Part shown: positions 1 through 10,869 of the stretch, piece after piece
Position numbering within the stretch: the stretch's first letter is position 1
Layout: each line of letters starts with the position of its first letter
Source: Curvularia sp. ZM96
Lineage: Eukaryota; Ascomycota; Dothideomycetes; Pleosporales; Pleosporaceae
Direction of reading: 5' to 3'
NCBI GenBank assembly: GCA_022457065.1
Contig: JAJGBQ010000006.1
Span: 1,426,001 to 1,490,000, forward strand
DNA: 64,000 nt
Made by a program: the position numbers and the translations under genes
Notes under the pieces: model-generated
What the model saw: the letters and a program-made list of their open reading frames with translations, nothing else
Databases searched by the model: none
What the model was told of the DNA's origin: nothing

Positions 1-170
1 CAGCGTCGAGGAACCTCGATAGTCGTTCCTCAGAGTAGCATCCTCCTCCCATCCCTGAACTTGCTGCGAGGGATGCAGCTGCTGCCTTTGAAAGCCCTGC
101 CATAATCTTTCGCTCTCTCGGAGCACCATTCACCACACTCTTTTATAGCCTACCCCAACGCTGGCCTACC

Positions 171-2060
171 ATGGCAATACGTCCCCTCAACTCGAGCCTC
201 ATCTTCGACCGGCGCATCATCCTTGGTCTCGCCGCTGCCGTTATCCTCGCTTTTACCTTCGCCTTCCTCTACTCGCCCGATCTGCGACCCAACACCGAGT
301 GGATACCACCGTTGACGTCGAAGCCTTCCCCTCCCTTCACTGCGCCGCTGAAGAACACTCAAGACCCGTACATTGTCGAGCTAGACTATCTGGCTATCAA
401 ACCCAATGTCACAGATAAGGTCCGCTCCTACTGGAACATCCCCTATGCCGCAGATGCTGGAGGCAAGAACCGGTTTCGCGGACCACAGCCTGTGAACCGG
501 ACGTATGGAATTGGCCGGGGAGAGGAGCCCCTAGTCTGGGATGGCTCGCTGGGAATGTGCCCAAGGATACAGAAGATCAATCCGGCCGAGAGGAATAGAA
601 AGGATATCTCGGGTCCAGACGTTCTGGGTATCAAGGCACGATCCACAGAAGACTGCTTGAGTCTCAACGTCTTCACACCAATCGATGCTGAAGCAGGCGA
701 TGACCTCCCTGTTTTGGTCAACATTCCTGGCGGTGGCTTCCATCTTCCTGGACGCAGCAATGGAGGCGAAATGGTAGAGAAAGCTCGACGCGAAAAGGGC
801 GTAGACGGCAAGCTGGACAAGGGCATTATTGTGGTCACCATGTACTACCGCAATGGCATATACGGCTTTCTTTCTGGTAAAGAAATCGCAAAGGATGGCG
901 ACTACAACAACGCGCTGCGTGACCAGAGAGCGACATTGGAATGGGTTCAGAAGTATATTCGCTACTTTGGTGGCAACCCCGACCACGTTGTCATCATGGG
1001 CACCAGTGCAGGTGGTGCGTCAGTCATGCTCCAAATGACCGCGAACGAGGGCGACAACCACTACAATGTCCCCGGCACCGGCCGCAAGCAGCTCTTCCAC
1101 GGAGCTATCGCCCAGTCTCCCGCGAGTCCGACCTTCTTCACGCCTGAGCAAGCTGAGAAGTTCTGGAACGAAGTTGCGGACGGACTGAACTGCACGGATA
1201 TTGCTTGCGTCCGTAACGCCGAGACTGGTGACCTATACTACGAGAACTACCCAATGTCTTTTCCAGGCCGGAATACCCCACCCCGTTGGATGTGGGCTCC
1301 AACGACAGAGCCTGAAGGCGGCATGTTCACACAGCCAGCTCCTGCCGCCATTCTGTCGAATAAATATGTCAAAGTTCCAACTATCATCGGCTTCACTTCC
1401 AACGAGGGTACTGATCAGGTCAAGAAGACGACCGACAATGAGGGCGAGTTCAAATCCTACCTCAAGGATCATTACCCCCTGCTCACCGACGAAGACCTTG
1501 AGACGCTAAAGAATACGTATCCCAACGACCGCCACTGGCCCGACAGCGGCAAATGGTGGGATGCAGTTTCCAAAGCCCAAGGTGACATCCGCTACATCTG
1601 TCCTACCTACCTTGCTTCAAACGCCATGTCACGCTTCAACCCTCCGGACGTACCCACCTACCAATACCAATGGGACGTCATGTGGGGCGTTGACATTGAA
1701 AACGGCTATGGCACCAAGCACGCTGGCTCTGTCGGCCAGGTCATGGTGCGCCGCCAAAACGAGATTTCGGATTACTTTATCTCTTTCATCAAGTTTCTCG
1801 ACCCAAATCGCGAACCTCAGACTATCCCCCGCACCGATACCAAAATCGCAAAGTGGGAGCCCCTGGATGAGACGGGCAGACGCATGTTTTTTACCAATAT
1901 CAAGGAGGGCGGCCACAGAGGAGATGGCACAAACATGCTCGGCCCGGTGCGCACGGAGATGCGGGGCAGAGACGATGACCGCGACAGAAAGTGCAGGACT
2001 ATTAGGGGTTTGTTTAGAAGGTTGCAGTTTGAAGCGGTCGAGGCGCTCAAATTGGATTGA
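171..2060 (+). CDS. Type-B carboxylesterase, membrane-anchored
   Basis: Single-exon gene of 629 aa in the carboxylesterase/cholinesterase alpha/beta-hydrolase family, which hydrolyses carboxylic esters. Residues 16-34 (IILGLAAAVILAF and following) form one hydrophobic segment close to the N-terminus without a clear cleavage site, so a type II signal anchor with a lumenal or extracellular catalytic domain is likely. Visible signatures are the oxyanion loop PGGGFHLPG, the family signature SEDCLSLNVF-like stretch TEDCLSLNVF, the nucleophile elbow GTSAGG (the family usually has GESAGG), the acidic residue in GFTSNEGT and the probable catalytic His in GTKHAG. Length is usual for the family. The start is the first in-frame Met of a continuously open frame, following a pyrimidine-rich leader. 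The natural substrate cannot be read from the sequence. Confidence 0.9.
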   Translation: MAIRPLNSSLIFDRRIILGLAAAVILAFTFAFLYSPDLRPNTEWIPPLTSKPSPPFTAPLKNTQDPYIVELDYLAIKPNVTDKVRSYWNIPYAADAGGKNRFRGPQPVNRTYGIGRGEEPLVWDGSLGMCPRIQKINPAERNRKDISGPDVLGIKARSTEDCLSLNVFTPIDAEAGDDLPVLVNIPGGGFHLPGRSNGGEMVEKARREKGVDGKLDKGIIVVTMYYRNGIYGFLSGKEIAKDGDYNNALRDQRATLEWVQKYIRYFGGNPDHVVIMGTSAGGASVMLQMTANEGDNHYNVPGTGRKQLFHGAIAQSPASPTFFTPEQAEKFWNEVADGLNCTDIACVRNAETGDLYYENYPMSFPGRNTPPRWMWAPTTEPEGGMFTQPAPAAILSNKYVKVPTIIGFTSNEGTDQVKKTTDNEGEFKSYLKDHYPLLTDEDLETLKNTYPNDRHWPDSGKWWDAVSKAQGDIRYICPTYLASNAMSRFNPPDVPTYQYQWDVMWGVDIENGYGTKHAGSVGQVMVRRQNEISDYFISFIKFLDPNREPQTIPRTDTKIAKWEPLDETGRRMFFTNIKEGGHRGDGTNMLGPVRTEMRGRDDDRDRKCRTIRGLFRRLQFEAVEALKLD

Positions 2061-2396
2061 GCGCTGTCACTTGCATAGACATTTACTTTTTCTACTATAA
2101 CCCTGTTGTTGTTGGTGGGCATTTCTAGGAGTTTAGGGGAGAAAAACATTGTCGGCCTCACAAAACGTTATTTAGTTTAAACGTTTCTTTTGTTAAGCAT
2201 CCAGCTGGCCTAGACTACACTGTATGAATACTTGCTTCGTGTTTTATGTCATAGTCGAACTTTGAAGTGTGAAAGGACGCAGAAGTCTTGCTCCATATGT
2301 TATTTGTTCTGTACGAGTTTACATTATTACATTTATCTTCAAGCACCTAGAAAATCATATACACACGCTGCATGACTTGAGCCCTTAGGCACCTTA
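2061..2396. other. Intergenic, convergent 3' ends
   Basis: AT-rich spacer between the esterase stop and the stop of the TLDc-like gene on the other strand. It should hold both 3' UTRs. I see no gene or repeat in it. Confidence 0.5.
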
Positions 2397-4168
2397 TTAC
2401 AATAACTCACTTTTACCCCAAACCTCTACTATTGTAGATGTAAAGGAGAGTACAGGAGTATTACTAGTACATAGGACACCTTTCTCTAACCCGTTATCAA
2501 ACCAAATTGAGGTACCTCCTAGGTGTACTGAGAGCGCGTCGACTGATTGATAGTCTATCCTAGCTTTAATAAAGCTTCCTTTTAGTACCCTATAGGTAGG
2601 GTAAAACTGAACAAGGCAATCAGTGTACGCTTGGGGAGACAAGAAAACATCTGTTAACAGATTGCTAGCTAATCCGCCACTATTCTGTAGATGGGATGGA
2701 TAGAGGCAGAGAACAAGGCCTAAAGGTCCATGCTCTGTAGTAGCATGGATAAATAACAGTCGACTAGCAGAATATTCTGCGATCAATCTCCATATGGTTT
2801 GACAGGATAGGTCTGCAGGAGTGCCATGAGCAAGCAGCACTAGCTGGTCTAGAATTAAGTCGGGTGCGAGAAGACTGAGCTGAGCAAAGTAGTGGGTACT
2901 GAGAGAATCGTCTCTGCGAACTATAAGTCTTAGCTTCTTAGGTAGGGAGTTAGAGACAATAGGAAAAGCCTTACTGCTGATGGAAGCATTCTAAAGCGCT
3001 GAATCTGTGGACTACCACACTGGTGGTTGGGAAAACATCGCCACATCATATCCGCCAACTGGGCAAGGAGAGAAGGCTTTGTATAAGAATTAGCGCCGTA
3101 TTATAATTAATAGAAGAGGAGGGAAAAGAATTACCATAGCAACCTCTACTAACTTAGAGAACTGTTTCCAGTCTATTGTAGTATCTAACGTTAGGGCCCA
3201 TTTAGCTAGAGATGTAGATACGTCGTCTTGCGCTTCATCATTCGCCCCGCGTGCCTTATCCACGACAGCTAGACTAAGAAGTAACTCGAGTAGCGCTTCG
3301 ACAGTCTGTGCAGGTGCTCTTGTATCTAGTCTTTGGGAATAGGAGCTAGGGAGCATGGATGCTACTGGGAGGAAGCGCTTTCTGCCCTGCTTCTGACGCT
3401 CGGGCATGCATCCATATAGGACGGCAACAAGATCCTCGTCGTCGCCCTCTTCCCTATAGCTGTCAATCGATCCTGAAGTCCAGTCGCTAGTGCTACAGAG
3501 GCTCTGGAAGAGAAGTCTGCATCTATATGTCCAGTCACGGGGACGTTCGCGAATGCCGGGCTTCAAAGACGGTTCTTGCACATGGATGTAGAATCGATCT
3601 GCTCCAATCAATAATGCTACAGCAATTGCGAGGCCTTGTAGTGTCAGATTCGTAGCATTCTCTGGCTTGAACGGCCACACGCTGTGATGTAGGAGGATCT
3701 GGTACACAACTGGTGCAGCTCGGTCTACAGACTTGCTATCCCTATGATGCAACGATGTGAGAAGGCCTTTCACCGACAATATGGACCAGTCTAACACGTG
3801 TAAGCTGAGGGATAGCTAAGAGAAAACGCATGGCTACACGTACAGGGTATAGTCGAGTGTGTAGTACTGTATGCATTAAATAGGGTTACTATTGAACGCG
3901 GAATTCCATTCGTGTAGAGATGCTTAAGTAAGTGCTGCTGCACATGTTCTATATAGATATAAGCACTAGAAGAGGTGAATAGTGTATAATAGCATACCAG
4001 GAGATGCGTAGATCTGGCGCAGCTCAGTAGTAGTGTTAGTTGAGCGCATAGTGTACGAATTTCTTCTTCGTCGTAGATTAGCAGAGACAGGGTTAACAAA
4101 GACAGGGTTAGGGACTTAAGGGAGGAAGGAAAGGACTCAAAGGAGAAAGGAAGTGTTGGAGTAGGCAT
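2397..4168 (-). CDS. Diverged TLDc-domain-like protein (Rtc5/MEAK7-like), exon model tentative
   Basis: Three open stretches on the minus strand (4168-3998, about 3797-3130, and about 2960-2397) read as parts of one gene. The last stretch ends in LGGTSIWFDNGLEKG followed by IVEVWGKSELL. This matches the end of a TLDc domain, where a conserved GG...LE.G and a final EVW close the fold. The middle part has the helical layout seen in fungal Rtc5-type TLDc proteins (VVYQILLHHSVWPF, LTLQGLAIAVALLIG). Candidate introns are GTATGC near 3997, GTACGTG near 3843 and GTAATT near 3133. Between 2960 and 3090 no single frame joins the parts cleanly: one frame carries a TAG. There may therefore be a further intron or real decay. 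The locus is AT-rich compared with its neighbours. It could be a live fast-evolving gene or a pseudogene; family assignment is from recall. Confidence 0.42.
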
Positions 4169-5025
4169 GGTGTCTTTCTACTCGCTACCTTCATACTTAT
4201 TCCTGTTCTTCTCTTTCTTCGTCTTCTACACAGCCACCCAGTAAGCGCCTACTAAATATAATTCTAACCACTACTTATTGGTAGTTATTTTTAAATGCAA
4301 ATTTTGTCGGACTAGGCCCAAGCAAGTCTGCTGTTATACCACGATTCTATAAACTGTAATTAACACATAGAGATGATGGGTTCTAATACCTTGACATGAT
4401 AACTTATGTGTATCTAGGAATAGAGTAGTATAACACGTGATTAGACGTAAAAAGAGTAGAGGAAAGAGAGAGAGGGTGGTTAGTAATCAACTAGTTAAAA
4501 CGAGTCAAAATGAGCTAGAATAAGTAAAGTACTCATCCACGCTTGAAAAGAAATCTCAATGCATGTTAATATGTCCTCTAATTGTGCCAAAGCCTCTGAA
4601 ATGCTTTGCTTTACTTGGGCGGTAGTATTTAATGGGGGCTGAACAACTACCCTCTTTGTCGCTAGCTATTCCCTGTACAGCACTGCCGCAGAGTTGATAG
4701 ACAGCATTAGCGATCTGCTTGATCTGGTCTGTTGTTTGCTTTACTGGGGGGATGAAGTTGAGCGTCCCAACTCAGAAATCTAGAACACATGCTTCCCACC
4801 CTAGTATTCCCCAGAGCCGCTATTTCCGGGCCCACTTAGCGTGCATCCATCTCTCTAGGCCCTCATCGTTCGTTTTCTTACATCCGGTAAACCCGTGTCC
4901 TGAACAGTAAGAAGACAAAAGCTTTGTTTTTTGTGCCCCGCTGCTGACATCCCGTGTATTTATCATCAAAGTATACCCCTCATTCATTATCACCACTGTC
5001 ATCACCCCTCTCCATCTCCTCGTTA
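4169..5025. other. AT-rich intergenic stretch
   Basis: No coding signal or repeat that I can support. It includes the 5' flank of the TLDc-like gene and the 3' flank of the acidic repeat protein. Confidence 0.4.
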
Positions 5026-6807
5026 TCAACTCTTCCTTACATGCGCCAGTAATTCCTCAATATCGCCATGGCTCAAACTCCCATCTTCCACACTCATACC
5101 GAGCTGCTCTTCCTTCTCTTTCTGTTGGATATCCGCTCTTTTCCCAGCTAACTCTTCCTGCGGGTCACGAACAGGCGGCGGATTCTCCGCCTGCATCTTC
5201 TTCAGGTCTCCTCTTTCGACACCGCCAGCGTCTGTGTTGTTGCTTTCCGCATTTAGGCTTGTCTTGCGCGCGTGCTCTATCAAGTCTTGGACATCGCCGT
5301 GCGACAAGCTTGCGTCGTCTACGGTCATACCGACAACTTTTTGCTTTTCCTCCTCGTCATTCTTCACGCTTTCGACTTGGTTTTGCGTATCGGAAAGAGG
5401 TGTGTCTTGTCGCTTCAAGTCTTTTCTGCTGACCCAGCGGACTAGGTCGTCAATGTCGTTGTGCGTGATGTGTGATTTCTCTTCGACGGGTGGTTCGCTC
5501 AGCTCGCGACTTCGTGGCCGGCCTCGGTTCAACTCTTCCTCTTCTATTTGCTGCTGCTCGGATTCGTCTTTTAGAGCATCAGTGGCTATGGATTCACCAC
5601 TGGTACCATCGTGGCGCTTGAACCACCGACCTAGCTCGGGCACGTCGGAGTCGTAATGGGCTTCGACGTCGGAATCTAGCTCAGCTCGTTCTAGATTCCG
5701 TCGTACTGGGCCGGATTTGGAACCCTCACGACGCGATATCCAGCGTACAAGGTCCTCTGCATCCTCCTCCTCGTCGGACGATAGTTCCTGCAGTTCCATG
5801 TCGGGCTCAGTCGATGCGTCGCTATATCCTAGTTCATCGCTAGCCTTCTCATCATCTTTGGCATCTGATTTTCTCCTAGCATACTCAACCAGATCTTCGA
5901 CGTCGGAATGCCCAAGGCTCTCGTGACCGCTGTCTTTAGCATCCTCTACGGACTCATCTTTCCGCGCTTCACCATCGGTCGACGGGCCGCGCCGGCTCAC
6001 CCATCGCACAAGATCCTCAACATCAGAATCCCCGATGCTGTCGTCGTCATTTTCGTTTGTCTTCTCTGGCGCATTCTGTTTCTTCTCTTCGGTTTCGGAT
6101 GAAGTACTCGACGAGCGCTCTTTGAATTGAACCGGTGCGCCATCTTCTCTAATCTTCTCCATGCTCCCCGCATCCTTGGTGGTCATTCTCCGTATTGTCA
6201 TTTTCAGCCTACTTCCTATCCCGCTCTTTGCTTGCGCGTCCTTTTCGGGTGTTGTCGGATGATGCATTTGGCGTTCCTGGTGTTCAGTCCGCCACTTCTC
6301 AGCCGCGCCCGTCTCCGCCCGGCAATCTTGCGCAGCTGTCTTCATCTGGTCTTCAATTTTCTGTTGAAAAAGCATACTGCGGAGAGAATGGAAGCGGGCC
6401 ATGTGTGGCTGTTTACTTTTAGGTCTACCTGAACTGTCTTGCTTGGAACTTGCCGTGGGCGTTGATTGGCCGGAAATCTTCCTGGATGACCTGGAGTTAC
6501 TTCTGTTAGGAGAAAGGGATGATGGTCGTGGTGCTTGCGTAGAGCAGTGTTTTTGCTTGTTTTGCAGTACTTTTTGGGCGTTGAGGTCCTTAGCGGGCTG
6601 GATCCTTGGCTTCTCGTCCTCTGACATGCTTCCGTCTTCCTCACTGCTGCTGTCCGAGTGGTCATCGGCTAGGCCTTCAAGGATCTGGGTAACGGCTGGA
6701 GACATTAAACTGCTAGTGCGGCCCAACTGCCTCCGTTGGTCTTGTGGGAGTTGCTCTATAGTCGCTGGTGCCGCCTTCTGTGGCGGGAGATCAAAGTATG
6801 ACGCCAT
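5026..6807 (-). CDS. Acidic protein with seven copies of a DVEDLVRW-type motif, function unknown
   Basis: One-exon gene of 593 aa that I do not recognise. Residues 1-250 are Ser/Lys/Gln-rich and look disordered. From residue 258 to the C-terminus a 15-16-residue motif recurs seven times (about 258-273, 298-313, 346-361, 385-399, 448-463, 500-516 and 577-592). Examples are GDSDVEDLVRWVSRR, HSDVEDLVEYARRKS, HNDIDDLVRWVSRK, HGDVQDLIEHARKT and HGDIEELLAHVRKS. The pattern is a Ser/Asp/Gly cap, then D-[VI]-acid-acid-L-[VIL], then an aromatic or His, then two or three basic residues: a short amphipathic helix. The last two copies share a longer lead-in (GMTVDDASLSHGD, GMSVEDGSLSHGD). The linkers are acidic. 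No signal peptide or membrane segment is seen. The start is the first Met, in MASYFDLPPQ. The repeats suggest multivalent docking to a partner, but that is inference. Confidence 0.75.
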   Translation of the reverse strand: MASYFDLPPQKAAPATIEQLPQDQRRQLGRTSSLMSPAVTQILEGLADDHSDSSSEEDGSMSEDEKPRIQPAKDLNAQKVLQNKQKHCSTQAPRPSSLSPNRSNSRSSRKISGQSTPTASSKQDSSGRPKSKQPHMARFHSLRSMLFQQKIEDQMKTAAQDCRAETGAAEKWRTEHQERQMHHPTTPEKDAQAKSGIGSRLKMTIRRMTTKDAGSMEKIREDGAPVQFKERSSSTSSETEEKKQNAPEKTNENDDDSIGDSDVEDLVRWVSRRGPSTDGEARKDESVEDAKDSGHESLGHSDVEDLVEYARRKSDAKDDEKASDELGYSDASTEPDMELQELSSDEEEDAEDLVRWISRREGSKSGPVRRNLERAELDSDVEAHYDSDVPELGRWFKRHDGTSGESIATDALKDESEQQQIEEEELNRGRPRSRELSEPPVEEKSHITHNDIDDLVRWVSRKDLKRQDTPLSDTQNQVESVKNDEEEKQKVVGMTVDDASLSHGDVQDLIEHARKTSLNAESNNTDAGGVERGDLKKMQAENPPPVRDPQEELAGKRADIQQKEKEEQLGMSVEDGSLSHGDIEELLAHVRKS

Positions 6808-7883
6808 GACTTGTTGTCCGTTCTGCGGTGACGGGTGCTGTCCGCTGGTGGGAATAGCAGGCCTGTAATAACTGAGGGAGCGGGATCAAAAACGGGGGAC
6901 AGCTCTCTTGGGAGTCTTGGGACTTGAGAGGTGTCGCGCACGCAGCTGGAACTAGCCTGTTATCGCACTCTTTTACCCCGCAATTCTCCGCGATGGCTGC
7001 CGGTGGTTGGTCGATCACGCTAAGTCAGCTACTGAGTGAAGTTCCGATCGGCGTTAATTGCTTGGACGACATCACTGTTGCAAGGCTTGCGTCCCAGTAC
7101 AAGGTTGATTAAATGTTGTCGTAACTGTCGAGATCGAGTTGCTTTATACTTGATCGTAATTCGCCCTGTCAGCCAAACAGAGCGGGCGTTTGTCGTGGTG
7201 AGACGGGAACGGCAATTCTTGCGCAACGGCCGGCAAGCTGATGATTAGTGCCTTGTCAGCACCCGTGAGTGTGACGATCGGTATTATGGTTCGGTGGCTG
7301 TGAAACCTAGTATTTTCCAGAATTATCTATTAGCCATTGATGCGCATTTGAGGAACATCTATGTCCAGGCGCTGCTAACGTACGAGTCACGCGGTCACTT
7401 TCGTTTGGCTTCAACTCACTTCTGTGCCTTTTTGGTAAGACGTTTGTCTTACGTGATTCGTACTTCTGGCTTACATGTTGAACATTCAACGCTAACAGGC
7501 TTGGAAGCTGTCCCTGTAGATGCGTCTTCAAGCATTAACGTGGCAATATCGCCGTTAGCAGTATTGCCTGTAATGTCAATGCTAGAAGCTAGGATCTCGG
7601 CTCGAAAACCATCGTTGAGTCGTTACATAAACGTTAAATTGGCAGTAGTAATGCTTAGTGTGCAGACTGAAGACTCAACCGCCGGAAAAAGATAGTCGGT
7701 AGGCATGCCATTCGTCACTTGCTGCTATTCCCCGGACGATATCTACTGCAGCCTGCGCTTACTTCCGCATCTAAACAAAACGGGACTCAATAAGAACCAC
7801 TCATACCACCGTTGGTGGCCGGATCATTTTCCACAGCCAAACCTTGTAGAGGAGTTACTAACCTTCGCCCGTTCTCTTGCACC
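6808..7883. other. Gene-poor region, possible relic sequence
   Basis: Only short frames on both strands. On the minus strand about 7500-7650 stays open for some 60 codons and includes ASSIDITGNTANGDIATLML. It could be a further decayed part of the adjacent protease relic, but I cannot align it. Confidence 0.35.
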
Positions 7884-8264
7884 TTACAGCTCCCTGAATG
7901 CCCGAAATTCCGTCAGCATCCGGAACTCAGTCGGATAAATTGGTTTCTCTACAGTAAGAGGATAGCCTTTTTTCCCGACACCACAGCTGGCAGATTCGAT
8001 TCTTCCAGTGATGTCGGCTCTATGACTATGGCCGTTTACTAGGTCGTCTCTGATTGCGATTCCTGCTAGAGATGATACGCGTATCGTGGATTTAGCACAT
8101 AAGTAGGTAAGCTTCGCCGAAAGTAAATAGCACTTACATCTTCGCATGATGGGATATGCGTTATCAACACCAGTATCGATCACACAATTGCATACCTTGC
8201 CAATGAAGAAATCGAGAATGATAGGAAAATATATACCTCTACCTTTTTTGTGATACTTTTTCAT
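7884..8264 (-). pseudogene. Decayed subtilisin-like (S8) protease fragment
   Basis: The minus strand reads VCNCVIDTGVDNAYP, the Asp box of subtilases (the intact neighbour has AYIIDTGIYTAHP). It is followed by an intron-like GTAAGTGC...CTCTAG at about 8131-8071, then DDLVNGHSHRADITGRIES and CGVGKKG. The last two align with NGHGTHCAGTVGSKSYGVAKK in the intact gene at 9427-10753. The His box is broken by a lost codon and substitutions. Just downstream DADGISGIQGAV resembles the strand after the His box. I found no Ser box (GTSMATP) further along. It is on the same strand as the intact gene and about 1.2 kb away, so it could be an old tandem duplicate. It is too short and damaged to be functional. 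Confidence 0.5.
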
Positions 8265-8579
8265 AGGCCAATCGCCACAGGCGAGCCATTAGTGAAAAAT
8301 GAAAAAGAAATACCTGCGGAAATAACGCTTCGTGCAACATGCGTATCAGTTACTGGCAAGATATGTAGCTCTTCCGAGCGGAGATACCATTCCCAACCTA
8401 GAAGACAACAACATGAACTGGCTGGAGACTCCGAGATTTCTAGTGAGTCTTTTTTTAAACTTTTCTATGAGGGGGATACACTTCCTAGCCGCTGAAGTGC
8501 ACTGCCGACAAGGCATTCTTCTTTGCTGGATATACCCGAGCCAAAGCACCCGTTGTGCTCGGTGATACCTCATAACAGC

Positions 8580-8614
<35 letters not shown>

Positions 8615-9426
8615 GGCGACGGTCGAGTATGGAGACAAAGGAGATAGCCAAGATGTCGCATGAGCATGCCGCACCCCTGCTGTATACGCTGGAAACACAA
8701 GCAATGGCTCGTGCACTCATATATTAGCCTCGTCCGTTCTACCGGGAGCATGGTGACGTTAACCGTTACCGGATAAATGCTTGATTATGTAGATCGTACC
8801 AGTAAAAGGTGGGTGCTGAGATAACATCATTTATTGATCGTACAGGAGACGTTGTTTGATGGGGAATGAGGCGTGTGGCGAGGATAGAATGGGATGGTTG
8901 GGGTTCCAGAGTGTTCAAGTGGATGCGAAGGTTGTGTATGAAGGATTGTTTTGAAGATGGGAAGGGGATGGAAGGTGAAGATTCAAGGTTGTTAGGTGAA
9001 ATGGGGGATATCTCGATATAATTTGATGTTGTGAATTGAGGCGTGGATATGAGAGGTCGCTAAACTAGCTGGGCTGTGAGATAAAGTCATAGCTACAAAT
9101 ATACAAGTGGTAAGGACCTAGAATGTTTTCCTGAGCCAAGTTCTCTAGAGATGTACGAGATCAAAAACCTTTCATCACAGAGTGTTGTTCCAGGACTGTT
9201 TCTTCATTGTTACCACGAGTAGAAATTGCCACTCTAGATATCAACATTTGCATGAACAATGTCAGAGACATCTAAGAAAAATCCCAATCAAATTCGCTCA
9301 TCATCATGTATTTACACTCATGCTATCTCCCAGAGATCTATGCAACAACCCATGGCATGCGCAATCCAGCCATCATACACCCATAAGATAGATACAGAAG
9401 AAATGGTTGTTCAACCAGATAGTCGC
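8265..9426. other. Intergenic, with CAG microsatellite
   Basis: Contains the trinucleotide repeat listed separately and the 3' flank of the protease. No gene recognised. Confidence 0.4.
8581..8610 (+). repeat. (CAG)10 microsatellite
   Basis: Ten perfect CAG units preceded by CAGCA. It lies outside any gene I can support; the poly-Cys frame across it on the other strand is an artefact of the repeat. Confidence 0.9.
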
Positions 9427-10753
9427 TTAAGCGCTGGGGTTGCCGTTGAAGGCAAGGTAGTTCTTGGTGCTGGAGGGAACACCGCTGATCTTGCTCTTGA
9501 GAGAAAGGCTCTGGATGCGGGAAGAGAGAGCAGCGGGGGTGGTCTTGCCCTCGAGACCCAAGAGGTAGGCAGCGAGACCAGCGACGTGAGGGGTAGCCAT
9601 GGAAGTACCAGAGATGGTGTTCTTTACCTTGTTAGCTTGTGAAACGAACAATAGCCAATGGAAGTAACTTACAGTGCGGCCACCGATCCAGGTGGAGAGA
9701 ATGCTGACACCAGGGGCAAGGACGTCGACACCAGAGCCGTAGTTGGAGAAGGAAGCCAGGCGGTCGGAGCTGTCAGTAGCGCCAACGGTGAAGACGGTGG
9801 GCTCAGAGGCGGGAGAGTAGTTTGCAGCATCGCGGCCATCGTTACCAGCAGCAACAGCCATGAAAACACCAGCGGTGACAGCGTTGGCGGCAGCGGCATT
9901 GACGGCAGTAGATTTGCCACCACCAAGAGACATGTTGGCAACAGCGCCGTTGGGGCAGCTGCGGGTCTTAGCGTCGTTGGCGACGAAGTTGATACCGGCA
10001 ATGACGCCCGAGTTGGTGCCCGAGCCGCTGGCATCGAGAACCTTGACAGCGTACAGCTGAGTCTTCTTAGCTACACCGTAGCTCTTGGAACCAACGGTAC
10101 CAGCGCAGTGGGTGCCGTGACCTAGAGAAAATCAGTCTACATGTCTTGTGTCTCATGTCAAAGTGCATACCGTTGCCGTCAGTGTTCTGACCGTCACCAG
10201 CGAAGTTGCTGAGGAAGGTGGCACGGCCCTCAAACTCTGGGTGGGCAGTGTAGATACCAGTGTCGATGATGTAGGCGCAGGTACCGGCACCAGCAGTGCT
10301 GTCATAGGTGTAGGTAGTGCCACCGCGGCTCTGGCTGGAGATACGGGAAAGACCCCAAGTAGCAGAGGATTGGGTGACATAGGCCTTCTTCTCAATCTCT
10401 CCAAGGTTGGCCTTGACAACGGCATCCTGCTCGATGTAGTCAACCTGTGTATTGTTAGTATCTCAAATCCCATGTTGAAGTTAGCAGGTACTTACACCGG
10501 GCAAGTTGCGGAGCAGGTCAACAATGTCATCAGCCATGTCGGCAGAGAAACCACCAAAACCACCGAAGTTGTAGACATGAGCGGGGTCCTTCTTGAGAAG
10601 CTTCAAAGCGGTGTTGATGAGGTTCTCAAGGTTCTGGTTCTTCATCTTGACAATGTAGCGTCCTGGGATGGGAGTGCCAGCACGGGGAACGATGACTGGC
10701 GCAGGCAGGGCAAGAGCCACTGGCAGAAGAGAGATGAGAAGTGAAAGCTTCAT
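9427..10753 (-). CDS. Secreted subtilisin-like serine protease (S8, proteinase K type)
   Basis: Four exons: 10753-10496, 10444-10171, 10121-9673 and 9627-9427; introns of 51, 49 and 45 nt with GT-AG ends. The product is 393 aa. A signal peptide (MKLSLLISLLPVALALPAP) is followed by an I9 propeptide (residues about 30-110, with PIPGRYIVKMK) that acts as intramolecular chaperone and inhibitor. The catalytic domain then carries the Asp box IIDTGIY, His box GHGTHCAGTV and Ser box SGTSMATPHVAG. The Asn of the oxyanion hole lies in an intact catalytic domain of usual size. The enzyme should be an extracellular endopeptidase used in nutrition or host-tissue degradation. The intron inside the His box (phase 1 in the first Gly of GHGTH) and the one before NTISGTSM are exact when spliced. 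A decayed relative lies 1.2 kb away. Confidence 0.95.
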
Positions 10754-10869
10754 GTTGAATGCCGGTCGAAGAACGATGTCGATGGAGTAAGGTTGATGGG
10801 AACTGCTACTGATGGGCTGAGTGTCGCTGTGCTCGTTGCCTGATGTTCTGACAAGGCGTCAAGGCCTTC

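Noticed and set aside
4931..5656. Plus-strand open frame of 241 codons
   Set aside because: Antisense to the acidic repeat protein; its Ser/Cys-rich product mirrors the Asp/Glu/Ser codons of the real gene.
8346..8720. Minus-strand frame with a run of Cys
   Set aside because: The run is the CAG microsatellite read as TGC; no other support.
9658..10744. Two long plus-strand open frames
   Set aside because: Antisense shadows of the subtilase exons and introns; no domain.
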